DNA from: Maribellus luteus | GTDB taxonomy: Bacteria; Bacteroidota; Bacteroidia; Bacteroidales; Prolixibacteraceae | Reading direction: 5' to 3' | NCBI RefSeq assembly: GCF_003576475.1 | Contig: NZ_QWGR01000001.1 | Location: 1-64,000 of the forward strand | DNA: 64,000 bases | Shown here: positions 13,840-21,313 of the stretch, piece after piece | Numbering within the stretch: the stretch's first letter is position 1 | Layout: each line of letters begins with the position of its first letter | Made by a program: the position numbers and the translations under genes | The notes under the pieces: model-generated | What the model was told of the DNA's origin: nothing | Seen by the model: the letters and a program-made list of their open reading frames with translations, nothing else | The model's database searches: none

Positions 13840-15543
13840 CTATTCTTCGGTCAGCAGCTTCGCAATTTCAGGGCGGGTTTTCTGAATGCGTTCCTGGTCG
13901 ATGGTAAGTCCCAGCGGTTCGTAAATTTTCTGCATGTAGTCGTAAATGGGTTTTACCATTTCGAAGGGCACCAGAACTGACTCAAGCGCGGTAGATCCCG
14001 CCTTGTTGCGAATGGAACGGTCGGCACTGGCGGCCAGTAAGCTTTTGGTAATTTCGGGATGGCAAAAAAAGGCAGCGGTGTGAAGTGCCGTAGAACCGTC
14101 GTTGTTTTGGTAATCGATGTCGGCACCTGCGTCCAAAAGCTTTTGGGCAATCTCTGCTCGTCCGAACAAAGCGGCTGTCATTAGCGGACTGGAACCACTG
14201 GCCGGTTCCCGCTCATCAACGTTGGCTCCCGATTGAATCAGCATTTCGACAGAAGCCAGATCGTTGTTGATAACGGCGGCATGCAAACTTTGGCTTTGAG
14301 GCTGGGTTTCGGTAAGGGGTTCTGCTGCGTTAATTGCTTCGGGATATCCGCGAAAGGCAGCTCCCGTAATCAGCACAACTAAAACGAAGGTGGTAATTGT
14401 TTTCATATTTATTTGTTTTTGTAAAGTTGTTCTCCAGGTGTAAATGATCATGTTTGAAACAACAAAAGTTACGATAGACAGAATCAGAAATTTCAGCATT
14501 GCAGGGATAGGAAGACCGGTAAGGGTAAGGGCGATTACACCCATCACCACCATGTGCAAAATGTAAACCGGGTACGAATTGCGACTGAGTTCGCTTAAAA
14601 CGGCGTTTGTTTTATTCAAGCTGGTTTGGAACGAATACAGAAAGATGTGAAGAAGGGTGAGCATCGACAGAAGGCCCGAACTGAAATAAAGTACGCGGTC
14701 GGCAAATTCAGAAATAAAATAGTATTGGCGTTGCGGATCAATCAGATTAAAAAATGTATTCAGCGCCACTGCGGTAAAAATTCCGAGAGAGAAAGTAACA
14801 ACCACATTCGAAGCGATGTACAGTTTCCGGTTTCGGGTGGGGCGTTCGAATACTTTTAGCTTGTAGCAAAGGCTTCCGAGCAAAAAGGCCAGAAAATACA
14901 CCAACAACCGCTCGCGCTGAAAATGCAACAGGAAGGAGTGGTACCATCCGCTTAAACCCAGGGTAGAGATGGTGACACCATAAAAAACTCCGATTGCAAA
15001 GGTGAGTACAACAGCGGTTTTCAGTGAAATATTTACCTGTAGAATCCTGGTTTTGTACATGGCAAGGTACGCCAGCTGGAAGAGGAACAACACGGGTAAA
15101 AACCAAAGCCAGTTTTGGACCGGGTTGTTGGCAAAGGAAGAGAGGTCGCTTCCGGCACGTTCAAAAAAATGAAAGTACGAGAACCATTCTTCCTGCGGCA
15201 GCCCGCGTGAATACAGAAAGATGAATTTGTAGGCCGGAATCAGTGTAAAAACAGCCAGGAACCACGGCACCATAATTCGTTTGAACTTTGATCGTACAAA
15301 GCTGAAGCTGTTCTGTTTTTGCGCTGACGAAGGCACAAAGTAGCCCGAAATAAAAAAGATACAGAACATAACAAAGAGGTCGAGGTACATGCGAATCAGT
15401 CCGATGTTGTTATTTTTTACCGGATCAGTCACGATCCAGCTGTTTTCAAGTACCGATTCATAAACCAATCCTGAATGAAGAACTACTACTAACAGGATCA
15501 GGAAGGTTCGCAGGTTGTCGAGGAAATAAATTCGTGTTTTCAT
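13840..15543 (-). CDS. Acyltransferase-3 family membrane protein fused to periplasmic ankyrin repeats
   Basis: 567 residues. Residues 1-375 are a polytopic acyltransferase-3 domain (OafA-like O-acetylation of glycans), with the opening FLDNLRTFLILLVVVLHSG and its conserved His, and about ten membrane spans. At residue 380 a new sequence MKTITTFVLVVLITGAAF begins, which looks like a complete signal peptide. Three to four ankyrin repeats follow (LHAAVINNDLASVEMLIQSG, then SPLMTAALFGRAEIAQKLLD and ALHTAAFFCHPEITKSLLAA). The DNA before this internal Met (14406) is A-rich, like a Bacteroidota ribosome-binding region, so internal initiation is possible. It looks like two genes fused in frame. It is divergent from the regulator at 15888. 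A truncated recent duplicate lies at 12339-12588. Confidence 0.82.
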   Translation of the reverse strand: MKTRIYFLDNLRTFLILLVVVLHSGLVYESVLENSWIVTDPVKNNNIGLIRMYLDLFVMFCIFFISGYFVPSSAQKQNSFSFVRSKFKRIMVPWFLAVFTLIPAYKFIFLYSRGLPQEEWFSYFHFFERAGSDLSSFANNPVQNWLWFLPVLFLFQLAYLAMYKTRILQVNISLKTAVVLTFAIGVFYGVTISTLGLSGWYHSFLLHFQRERLLVYFLAFLLGSLCYKLKVFERPTRNRKLYIASNVVVTFSLGIFTAVALNTFFNLIDPQRQYYFISEFADRVLYFSSGLLSMLTLLHIFLYSFQTSLNKTNAVLSELSRNSYPVYILHMVVMGVIALTLTGLPIPAMLKFLILSIVTFVVSNMIIYTWRTTLQKQINMKTITTFVLVVLITGAAFRGYPEAINAAEPLTETQPQSQSLHAAVINNDLASVEMLIQSGANVDEREPASGSSPLMTAALFGRAEIAQKLLDAGADIDYQNNDGSTALHTAAFFCHPEITKSLLAASADRSIRNKAGSTALESVLVPFEMVKPIYDYMQKIYEPLGLTIDQERIQKTRPEIAKLLTEE

Positions 15544-15887
15544 CTGTTTAAATTTTAATTTTTTTTGGCGACAGATGGAATTCGCATGTTCATGATGTGA
15601 CGGATAATCATATCGCTTGGTCTGAATTCCATTCTCATGCTCATTTTATATCGTTTTGTTTTTGCCGGTCACCCGATTTTTGATGATGTAAAGTTCCGGC
15701 AAATGCTGACGCAGGTCTAATCAGGTATGCAGCAAGGTGTATGAAGTTTTACGCGCGAATAAAAGCTATGACGCAAGCCTGTAAATTATGACGCAAGCGA
15801 TGCTTTCGTGGCGAAAAAGCGCCGGATTTTTTTGTTCGCGTTTCTAGGAAAAAAGTCCTAATTTCGATGGTTGTAAACGAATAAACT
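15544..15887. promoter_or_regulatory. Divergent regulatory region with phased direct repeats
   Basis: This 344-bp gap separates two divergent genes. TATGACGCAAGC occurs at 15767-15778 and again at 15787-15798, 20 bp apart, and a third copy TGCTGACGCAGG is at 15704-15715, 63 bp upstream of the first. These are whole numbers of helical turns, as expected for AraC-type sites. GGAATTC near 15577 and GAATTCC near 15625 form a separate inverted repeat. TAGGA-N6-TCCTA (15845-15860) overlaps a weak -7 element TAATTTCG of the regulator gene. Confidence 0.55.
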
Positions 15888-17954
15888 ATGCCGACTTCCC
15901 GCCGTAACGACGAAGAATTTATTAGCCGACTTACTCAGATTGTGGAGGAGAATCTTTCGAACGAACAGTTTGGTGTGAACGAGCTGGCACAGATTGTAGG
16001 CATGAGCCGCTCGAATTTGTTGCGCAAGGTTTCGAAACTGCAGGGAGTTTCGGTGAGTCTTTTTATCCGGAAAGTTCGTTTGGGAAAGGCACTGGAAATG
16101 CTTCAGGAAGGTGCTTATTCGGTGTCCGAGATTTCGTACCGGGTTGGGTTTGGAAGTCCGTCGTATTTCATCAAGTGCTTTCGCGAAGAGTACGGATACT
16201 CCCCGGGAAATATGGACGCATACCAGGCAGAACAGGAGGAGGAAGAAACTTCGGAGAAGCCGAAACGCAAGTTCCGTATGCCGGTACTGTTTGTTTCCTT
16301 GTTTCTCTTGGTGACGATGGCAGTCGTTATCGTTTATTTTCTGGATCCCGGAGCCGAAAGTCCGGAGCCGGTAAAATCGATTGCGGTATTGCCGTTTATT
16401 AACGATAGCAACGATTCGAGCAATGTGTACATCATAAACGGATTGATGGAGTCGACGCTGAATAAACTCCAGAGCATTGAAGGACTGAGGGTGATTAGCC
16501 GCACATCGGCGGAGAAATACCGGAAACACACGAAGACCATCCGGGAAATTGCAAAGGAGTTGAATGTGACCTACCTGGTGGAAGGAAGCGGGCAAAAAAT
16601 CGGAGACAAGCTGCTGCTGAATGTTCAGCTGATCGAAGCCAGTGCCGACAACCAGGTTTGGAGCCGGCAGTACCAACGAAATACCAGCGATATTTTTGCG
16701 CTTCAGAATGAGATTGCAAAAGACATTACCGACGAGATCAAGGTAATTGTGACTCCGGAAGAACAATCCAGAATCGAGAAAATTCCGACGGAGAGCCTGG
16801 AGGCTTATGATCTTTTTTTACAGGGCATTGATTTGCTCAGCCGGCAAACCGAGGCAAAAGGCAACCTTCGGAAGTCGATCGGATTGCTGCGGGAAGCCCT
16901 GGTGCTCGACCCCAAATTTGCCCGGGCAAACGCCGCACTGGCCATGTCGTATTATTTTTTGGAACAAAATCATTCGGAGCGGCTTTTGGCAGATTCTATC
17001 AATTATTTTGCTGATCAGGCCATGTTTCTTGATCCGCAATTGCCCCAAAGCCTGATTGCCAAAGCGCTTTTTTACATGGCGCACGCCGAATACCAGCTGG
17101 CGGTCCCTTATTTTGAAAAGGCCCTGGAGTACAACCCGAATTACGACCTGGTGTATGTTTTCCTGGTAGATTTGTACGCCAACTATCTGCCGGATACCCG
17201 AAAATACCTGGAGTACACCTTGCGTGGTCTGCAGATCGATCCGGCCCGATTTGATCCGGTGACCATGAGTTTTAATTTTCTGCACATCAGCAATGCGTTT
17301 ATTCAGGCAGGTTTTGTGGATGAGGCGGAGAAGTACATCAATGTTTCGCTCGATTATTTCCCGGGGAATTTGTATTCGGAATATGTAAAAGCGTATATCT
17401 TATTTGCCCGCGACAACAACCTGCAGCAAACAAAAGAACTGTTGCTGGAGGCTGCGCGGAAAGATACGACGCGGCTCGATATTATTCAGGAAGTGGCCAA
17501 GATTTGTTATTACCAGCGTGATTATGAAAGTGCTTACAAATACTATCAAAAATACCTGGGGATAAAAAAGATGTTGCAGCTTTCGGTGTATCCGCAGGAA
17601 GACATCAAAATTGCTTTTACCTGTCAGCAACTGGGCAAAACACAGGAAGCGGAACAGTTCTTAGCGTCGTACAAGCACTTCGCTGATAATGACCGCTCCA
17701 TTTATCGTTCGCTGAATTTAAGCACGTATTACGCCGCCACCGGGCAAAACGAGGAGGCATTGAACCAGCTGAAGTTATTTGCCGGGCAAAAGAACTTTCA
17801 GTATTGGATTGTTTTGTTTCTGCCCATCGATCCCATTATGGATGCAGTGAGAGATCAACCGGGGTATTCCGGAACCTTCAAACAAATCAAAGTCAATTTC
17901 AAGCAGTTTCACAACGAGGTGAAAGAATCGCTGGAAAAAAAAGGGTTGATGTGA
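15888..17954 (+). CDS. Membrane-anchored AraC-type regulator with FlgO-like and TPR domains
   Basis: 688 residues. An AraC-family double helix-turn-helix occupies residues 8-112 (NELAQIVGMSRSNLLRKVSK, then EISYRVGFGSPSYFIKCFRE). A single membrane span lies at about 131-151. Next is a TolB-N/FlgO-like domain (KSIAVLPFINDSND... VEGSGQKIGDKLLLNVQLIE, about 165-285), then tetratricopeptide repeats to residue 660. DNA binding is thus cytoplasmic and the sensory part probably periplasmic, as in CadC/ToxR-type one-component regulators. Its likely target is the divergent acyltransferase-ankyrin gene, whose intergenic region carries phased direct repeats; that link is inference. Confidence 0.85.
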   Translation: MPTSRRNDEEFISRLTQIVEENLSNEQFGVNELAQIVGMSRSNLLRKVSKLQGVSVSLFIRKVRLGKALEMLQEGAYSVSEISYRVGFGSPSYFIKCFREEYGYSPGNMDAYQAEQEEEETSEKPKRKFRMPVLFVSLFLLVTMAVVIVYFLDPGAESPEPVKSIAVLPFINDSNDSSNVYIINGLMESTLNKLQSIEGLRVISRTSAEKYRKHTKTIREIAKELNVTYLVEGSGQKIGDKLLLNVQLIEASADNQVWSRQYQRNTSDIFALQNEIAKDITDEIKVIVTPEEQSRIEKIPTESLEAYDLFLQGIDLLSRQTEAKGNLRKSIGLLREALVLDPKFARANAALAMSYYFLEQNHSERLLADSINYFADQAMFLDPQLPQSLIAKALFYMAHAEYQLAVPYFEKALEYNPNYDLVYVFLVDLYANYLPDTRKYLEYTLRGLQIDPARFDPVTMSFNFLHISNAFIQAGFVDEAEKYINVSLDYFPGNLYSEYVKAYILFARDNNLQQTKELLLEAARKDTTRLDIIQEVAKICYYQRDYESAYKYYQKYLGIKKMLQLSVYPQEDIKIAFTCQQLGKTQEAEQFLASYKHFADNDRSIYRSLNLSTYYAATGQNEEALNQLKLFAGQKNFQYWIVLFLPIDPIMDAVRDQPGYSGTFKQIKVNFKQFHNEVKESLEKKGLM

Positions 17955-17957
17955 TTG

Positions 17958-19193
17958 TTAAAGTTCTCCATCCCGCAGTTGAATAAACCAGGCAATGGCA
18001 GCCAGCTCGGCCGGCATAATCGCACCCGAGTGGTCTAAACCGGAAAGCGGTGCCAGTTTAACCAATTCGGCGTTCACACCTTTGTCCATAAATTGCTGGT
18101 GTAAATTAGAACTTAAAATTGCCGGAACATAGGTGTCGGCAGTGCCATGAAGAAGCAAGGTAGGCACCTTGGTGTTGTAGCCTTCAATGCTGTTTTCGCT
18201 TAGCATTTCGCGTAGCGAGGCAAACGTTGCACCTGTTTTCCAGTTGGCAATAAAATTGGGCTGAAAAAGATCGGCAACAACGGTGGTCAGTGAATCGTTG
18301 ATTTGAGCCCCTGAGTGATTCCCATCAAACAATCCTGGAATTTTATCGGCATAAACTTCCATAAATACCGAATCCATGGGAGTTTCCATATTCAGTTCTG
18401 CATAGCTGTTATACAGGTAAGCCAGAAAATAAGGCATTGGATATTCCGTTTCTGTCGTTACAACTTCAGTTACTGTTGAGATGTTGTAAGGTCCGGCACC
18501 ACAGGCACTGGCTTTCAGATTAAACTCACCGGAGTATTGGGTTTCAATCGTTTTCTGTAGTTGCATGGTCGACCATCCTCCCTGCGAATAACCGGTGATG
18601 TAAAGGTCGTTGTTGAGCGTAACAGCGCCTTTCTCTTCCACAAATTCTTTTACCGCCCGAAGCATATCCATCACCGACTGAACCGTAGATTCGGCATGGA
18701 GGTAGGGATGAAACATATCGTCGGAGGCGCCAAAGCCCAGGTAATCGGGAATAGCAATCACAAAACCGGAAGAGGCCATCATTTCAAGCACTTTAAATAA
18801 ATCGGAGTCTGGAGCTTCCGTAGGCGCTGCGTCGTGCAGGGTATTAGTACCATTCTGAAAACTCATCAGGGGGTATTCGCCCGGTGTTTTGGGAACACAT
18901 ACAAGACCGGAAGCGACTACCGTTTCTCCATCAAAAGTTGTATTGTAGGTAATTTTATATACATCTACTCCTGAAGTGAACTTGTCTTTGATTTCATTCA
19001 GGGCCGGGTTTTGTGTGGCCAGAAAATTAATTGTCAAATTGATAATGCCTTGGTCATGACTAGTGACCAGGTCTTGTTCTACCAGGTATTCGTTTTCATT
19101 GCCGTCAACCTTTTCATCGTCAAAGTCGTCGCAGGCATAAAAAGTGATGGTTAAAAGGCAGAATAAGAAAAAGGGTTTTAAAAGTTCTTTCAT
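17958..19193 (-). CDS. Secreted alpha/beta-hydrolase (lipase/esterase-like lipoprotein)
   Basis: 411 residues. The N-terminal signal ends at a cysteine (ITFYACDDFDDE), so the protein is a probable lipoprotein with an acidic sorting tract. The alpha/beta-hydrolase fold shows the nucleophile elbow TGYSQGGWS (GxSxGG), an acid in HGTADTYVP and the histidine in SGLDHSG. The VPKTPGEYPLMSFQNGTNTL segment provides the oxyanion region. The pattern matches the secretory-lipase/feruloyl-esterase-like group, which cleaves acyl esters; the substrate is unknown. It converges with the regulator gene (3-bp gap) and is divergent from the ThuA-like gene. Confidence 0.82.
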   Translation of the reverse strand: MKELLKPFFLFCLLTITFYACDDFDDEKVDGNENEYLVEQDLVTSHDQGIINLTINFLATQNPALNEIKDKFTSGVDVYKITYNTTFDGETVVASGLVCVPKTPGEYPLMSFQNGTNTLHDAAPTEAPDSDLFKVLEMMASSGFVIAIPDYLGFGASDDMFHPYLHAESTVQSVMDMLRAVKEFVEEKGAVTLNNDLYITGYSQGGWSTMQLQKTIETQYSGEFNLKASACGAGPYNISTVTEVVTTETEYPMPYFLAYLYNSYAELNMETPMDSVFMEVYADKIPGLFDGNHSGAQINDSLTTVVADLFQPNFIANWKTGATFASLREMLSENSIEGYNTKVPTLLLHGTADTYVPAILSSNLHQQFMDKGVNAELVKLAPLSGLDHSGAIMPAELAAIAWFIQLRDGEL

Positions 19194-19382
19194 GGCAAAA
19201 TATTTTCAATAGGTTAAACCAAAAATAGGCTAAAATATTGTGTTAAGGAAGTCAGCGGAAGGATAAGGAAGTATTTTGTGAAAAATGAATTGTGTAATTT
19301 TCTGAAGAAGATGCCCGCTTTGGTCTGATTTTCTTATTTTTATTTCCATTGAACCAAACGTTTATCTGTTAAAGGAAGTATT

Positions 19383-20090
19383 ATGAGAAAATCTTTACTT
19401 ATCCTGTTTTTTGCTTCATTGTGTTTTTCTGTTGTTGGGCAGCCAATTAAAGTAATGCTGGTTACCGGTGGTCATTCGTACGATACTTTGCAGTTTTTTC
19501 AGCTGTTCGATGCAATGAGTGAGGTTGAGTACGAGCATTTTGAGCAGCCTGCCGCCAATCAGAAAATTGCGAAAGATCTTGCCAAAGATTTCGATTTGAT
19601 CGTGTTTTACGATATGTGGGATAAGGTTGGAGTAGGAGAGCGGGAAGCTTACCGCCAGATGGGGGAACAAGGCAAACCATTGTTGTTTTTGCATCACTCT
19701 TTGGCCTCGTATCAGGAGTGGCCGGAGTTCGAGAGAATTATTGGAGGTAAATATGTGGAGAAGGGTAAAGGAGTTGATGACGGAGAACAATCGACCTACG
19801 AACACGATGTGTGGGTGTATTGTAAAGTGGAAAACTATACGCCGGTAACCCGCGGTTTTCGGGAGCTTCGTTTTTTTGATGAAGTATACGGAAATGTAAG
19901 AATTGATGAGAAGGTATTGCCGCTACTTAGCACGCGGCATCCCAAAAGCATGGAGTATGTTGCCTGGGAAAACCGGTATAAAAATGCACGGGTTGTATAT
20001 ATTCAGCCTGGACATGACAAGCGCACTTATTCTGACCCCGATTATCAGAAGTTGATTCTACAGGCTATTCATTATCTTGCCAGGAAGTAA
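19383..20090 (+). CDS. Secreted ThuA-like domain protein
   Basis: 235 residues with an N-terminal signal peptide (RKSLLILFFASLCFSVVGQ). The mature part has the ThuA-like flavodoxin/GATase-like fold: KVMLVTGGHSYDTLQF, FDLIVFYDMWD, KPLLFLHHSLASYQEW, FRIIGGKY-like spacing, and HDVWVYC with a C-terminal PGHDKRTYSDPDYQKLILQA. These proteins are linked to trehalose and other carbohydrate metabolism, but no precise reaction is established. In Bacteroidota they are often secreted and fused or linked to carbohydrate-active enzymes; none is adjacent here. The gene is monocistronic. Confidence 0.85.
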   Translation: MRKSLLILFFASLCFSVVGQPIKVMLVTGGHSYDTLQFFQLFDAMSEVEYEHFEQPAANQKIAKDLAKDFDLIVFYDMWDKVGVGEREAYRQMGEQGKPLLFLHHSLASYQEWPEFERIIGGKYVEKGKGVDDGEQSTYEHDVWVYCKVENYTPVTRGFRELRFFDEVYGNVRIDEKVLPLLSTRHPKSMEYVAWENRYKNARVVYIQPGHDKRTYSDPDYQKLILQAIHYLARK

Positions 20091-20278
20091 AAAGAGGTTA
20101 TCGCCTTATTCTTACGAAGTTGCAGAGAGGTTTCAGGTCTGGTAAGTCTCCGGGGTTATTTCTGTTGTATAACATAAGATATTGACAGTTTTTAACAATT
20201 TTCTGTTAATAAAAAGGACTGCTGACTATTTTTTTTGTTTAAATTAGGGGCCTAGCAAATCTGTTTAACTTGTTCAAT

Positions 20279-20650
20279 ATGAAAGCTATTGCCAAGTTAA
20301 TCCACCAATCCAACATGACATATATTCCGACGAACCTTCCGGTTAAGTTTTTTGGATTGCCGGACGGGAAAGTGTATCTACTGTATGCGCGGTTTTGTAT
20401 CGTAAGACCTGAAAAAACCGATCTGGAATTTGTATTTGCAGAACACGACGAGTTCTTCTTTGATTACGACACGGAAAAGCTCGTTCCCAAAACACAAACT
20501 CGTTACCCGGTATATAGCGAAATGGTCGATAAGCCAAATCCTGTGTACCACATTTTGCAGGTTAACCGTGATGTAAAAACGTATTCTGAAGCAGTTGCGC
20601 TTTTAAATCAGAAAGCGATGGAGATGTCGCCTCAGTCCGAGGCATGCTAA
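20279..20650 (+). CDS. Hypothetical small soluble protein
   Basis: 123 residues from the ATG at 20279; a TTG three codons earlier is in frame but not needed. No signal peptide, membrane span or known motif. The composition is balanced and hydrophobic residues alternate in several short strands (VKFFGLPDGKVYLLYARFCI, LEFVFAEHDEFFFDYD), suggesting a small alpha/beta protein. It is probably a single-gene unit: it has its own terminator at 20682-20728 and no close neighbour on the same strand except the ThuA-like gene 190 bp before. Confidence 0.6.
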   Translation: MKAIAKLIHQSNMTYIPTNLPVKFFGLPDGKVYLLYARFCIVRPEKTDLEFVFAEHDEFFFDYDTEKLVPKTQTRYPVYSEMVDKPNPVYHILQVNRDVKTYSEAVALLNQKAMEMSPQSEAC

Positions 20651-20681
20651 ATGAAATATAGGCTACTAAAACTGTAAATTC

Positions 20682-20728
20682 AATGCTGCACTTGCCTGAA
20701 GAGATGTGTAAGTGCAGTATTGTTTTAA
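20682..20728 (+). terminator. Terminator of the hypothetical gene at 20279
   Basis: AATGCTGCACTT (20682-20693) pairs with AAGTGCAGTATT (20710-20721) with one G-T pair, a 16-nt loop, and a GTTTTAATTT tail. Confidence 0.7.
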
Positions 20729-20865
20729 TTTGGACGAAACCGTCTCTTTTTTTCTTATTGATTGAAGAGTAAGCTTACCATTCGATTTTTCCTAACAACA
20801 CTTTTTTAGATAAACTCCTGTCCTGCAATTGACTGCTGACTGAACCAAAAAAAATAAAAAAAAAC

Positions 20866-20896
20866 TTTGCATAGTATTCAAATTTATTTAGCTTTG
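20866..20896 (+). promoter_or_regulatory. Complete Bacteroidota promoter of a non-coding transcript
   Basis: TTTG at 20866-20869, a 19-bp spacer and TAGCTTTG at 20889-20896 match the consensus at every fixed position. No gene follows on the plus strand before the terminator at 20970, so it appears to drive a small RNA. Confidence 0.75.
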
Positions 20897-20899
20897 TGT

Positions 20900-20970
20900 C
20901 ATAGGTCGTTCTGACCTATTGTGTGTTTGGGGGTTAACATTTAAGAGGGCAGTTGTTGAACTGCCCTTTT
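20900..20970 (+). ncRNA. Candidate small RNA of about 70 nt
   Basis: Transcription from the promoter at 20866-20896 should begin within a few bases of 20900. The RNA would open with a perfect hairpin ATAGGTC-GTTCT-GACCTAT (20901-20919), continue through a G-rich single-stranded stretch with TTTGGGGGTTAAC, and end in a strong intrinsic terminator: AGGGCAGTT/AACTGCCCT (20946-20954 with 20959-20967) with a GTTG loop and a T-tail. No start codon with a useful frame is present. The layout recalls Bacteroidales RNA motifs described with a phylum-type promoter and terminator, such as Bacteroidales-1, but identity is untested. Confidence 0.65.
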
Positions 20971-21140
20971 CATTTTGCCCGAATCCCTGCAACGTATTTA
21001 TCCCGCTGTCCTATTTAATAATGTATAGTGCTGGAATTCAGTGAATAAATAAATAATATTGCATTTTGTTTTGTTAAACGGAAGATGGGTTTTGTTCAGA
21101 ATCCCAATAATTTTGGAAAAAGGAAAAATGAAGCATTGAC

Positions 21141-21310
21141 GATTCTGAATCCGAATGTCCGAAATCAATCACAATTAGGGCGTCACCCTGAATTTATTTC
21201 AGGGTCTCATTTGCAAACCACTGATCCTATTGAGTAATAGATGCTGAAACAAGTTCAGCATGACGTGTTACTGATAACCATGATACAAAACGGACATTCA
21301 ATTCTGAATT
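21141..21310. repeat. Nested palindromic (MITE-like) repeat
   Basis: The core 21181-21267 has imperfect terminal inverted repeats: CGTCACCCTGAATTTATTTC with its continuation, facing AAACAAGTTCAGCATGACG. Outside it GATTCTGAATCCGAATGTCC (21141 onward) faces CGGACATTCAATTCTGAATT (21291-21310), making a second, larger inverted repeat. Such CGTCA-bounded elements are common between genes in Bacteroidota. It lies in the convergent spacer before the ligase gene and could also act as its terminator. Confidence 0.65.
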
Positions 21311-21313
21311 AAA

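Noticed and set aside
15858-16766. 302-codon minus-strand frame
   Set aside because: Antisense to the AraC-TM-FlgO regulator, whose domains are clear on the plus strand.
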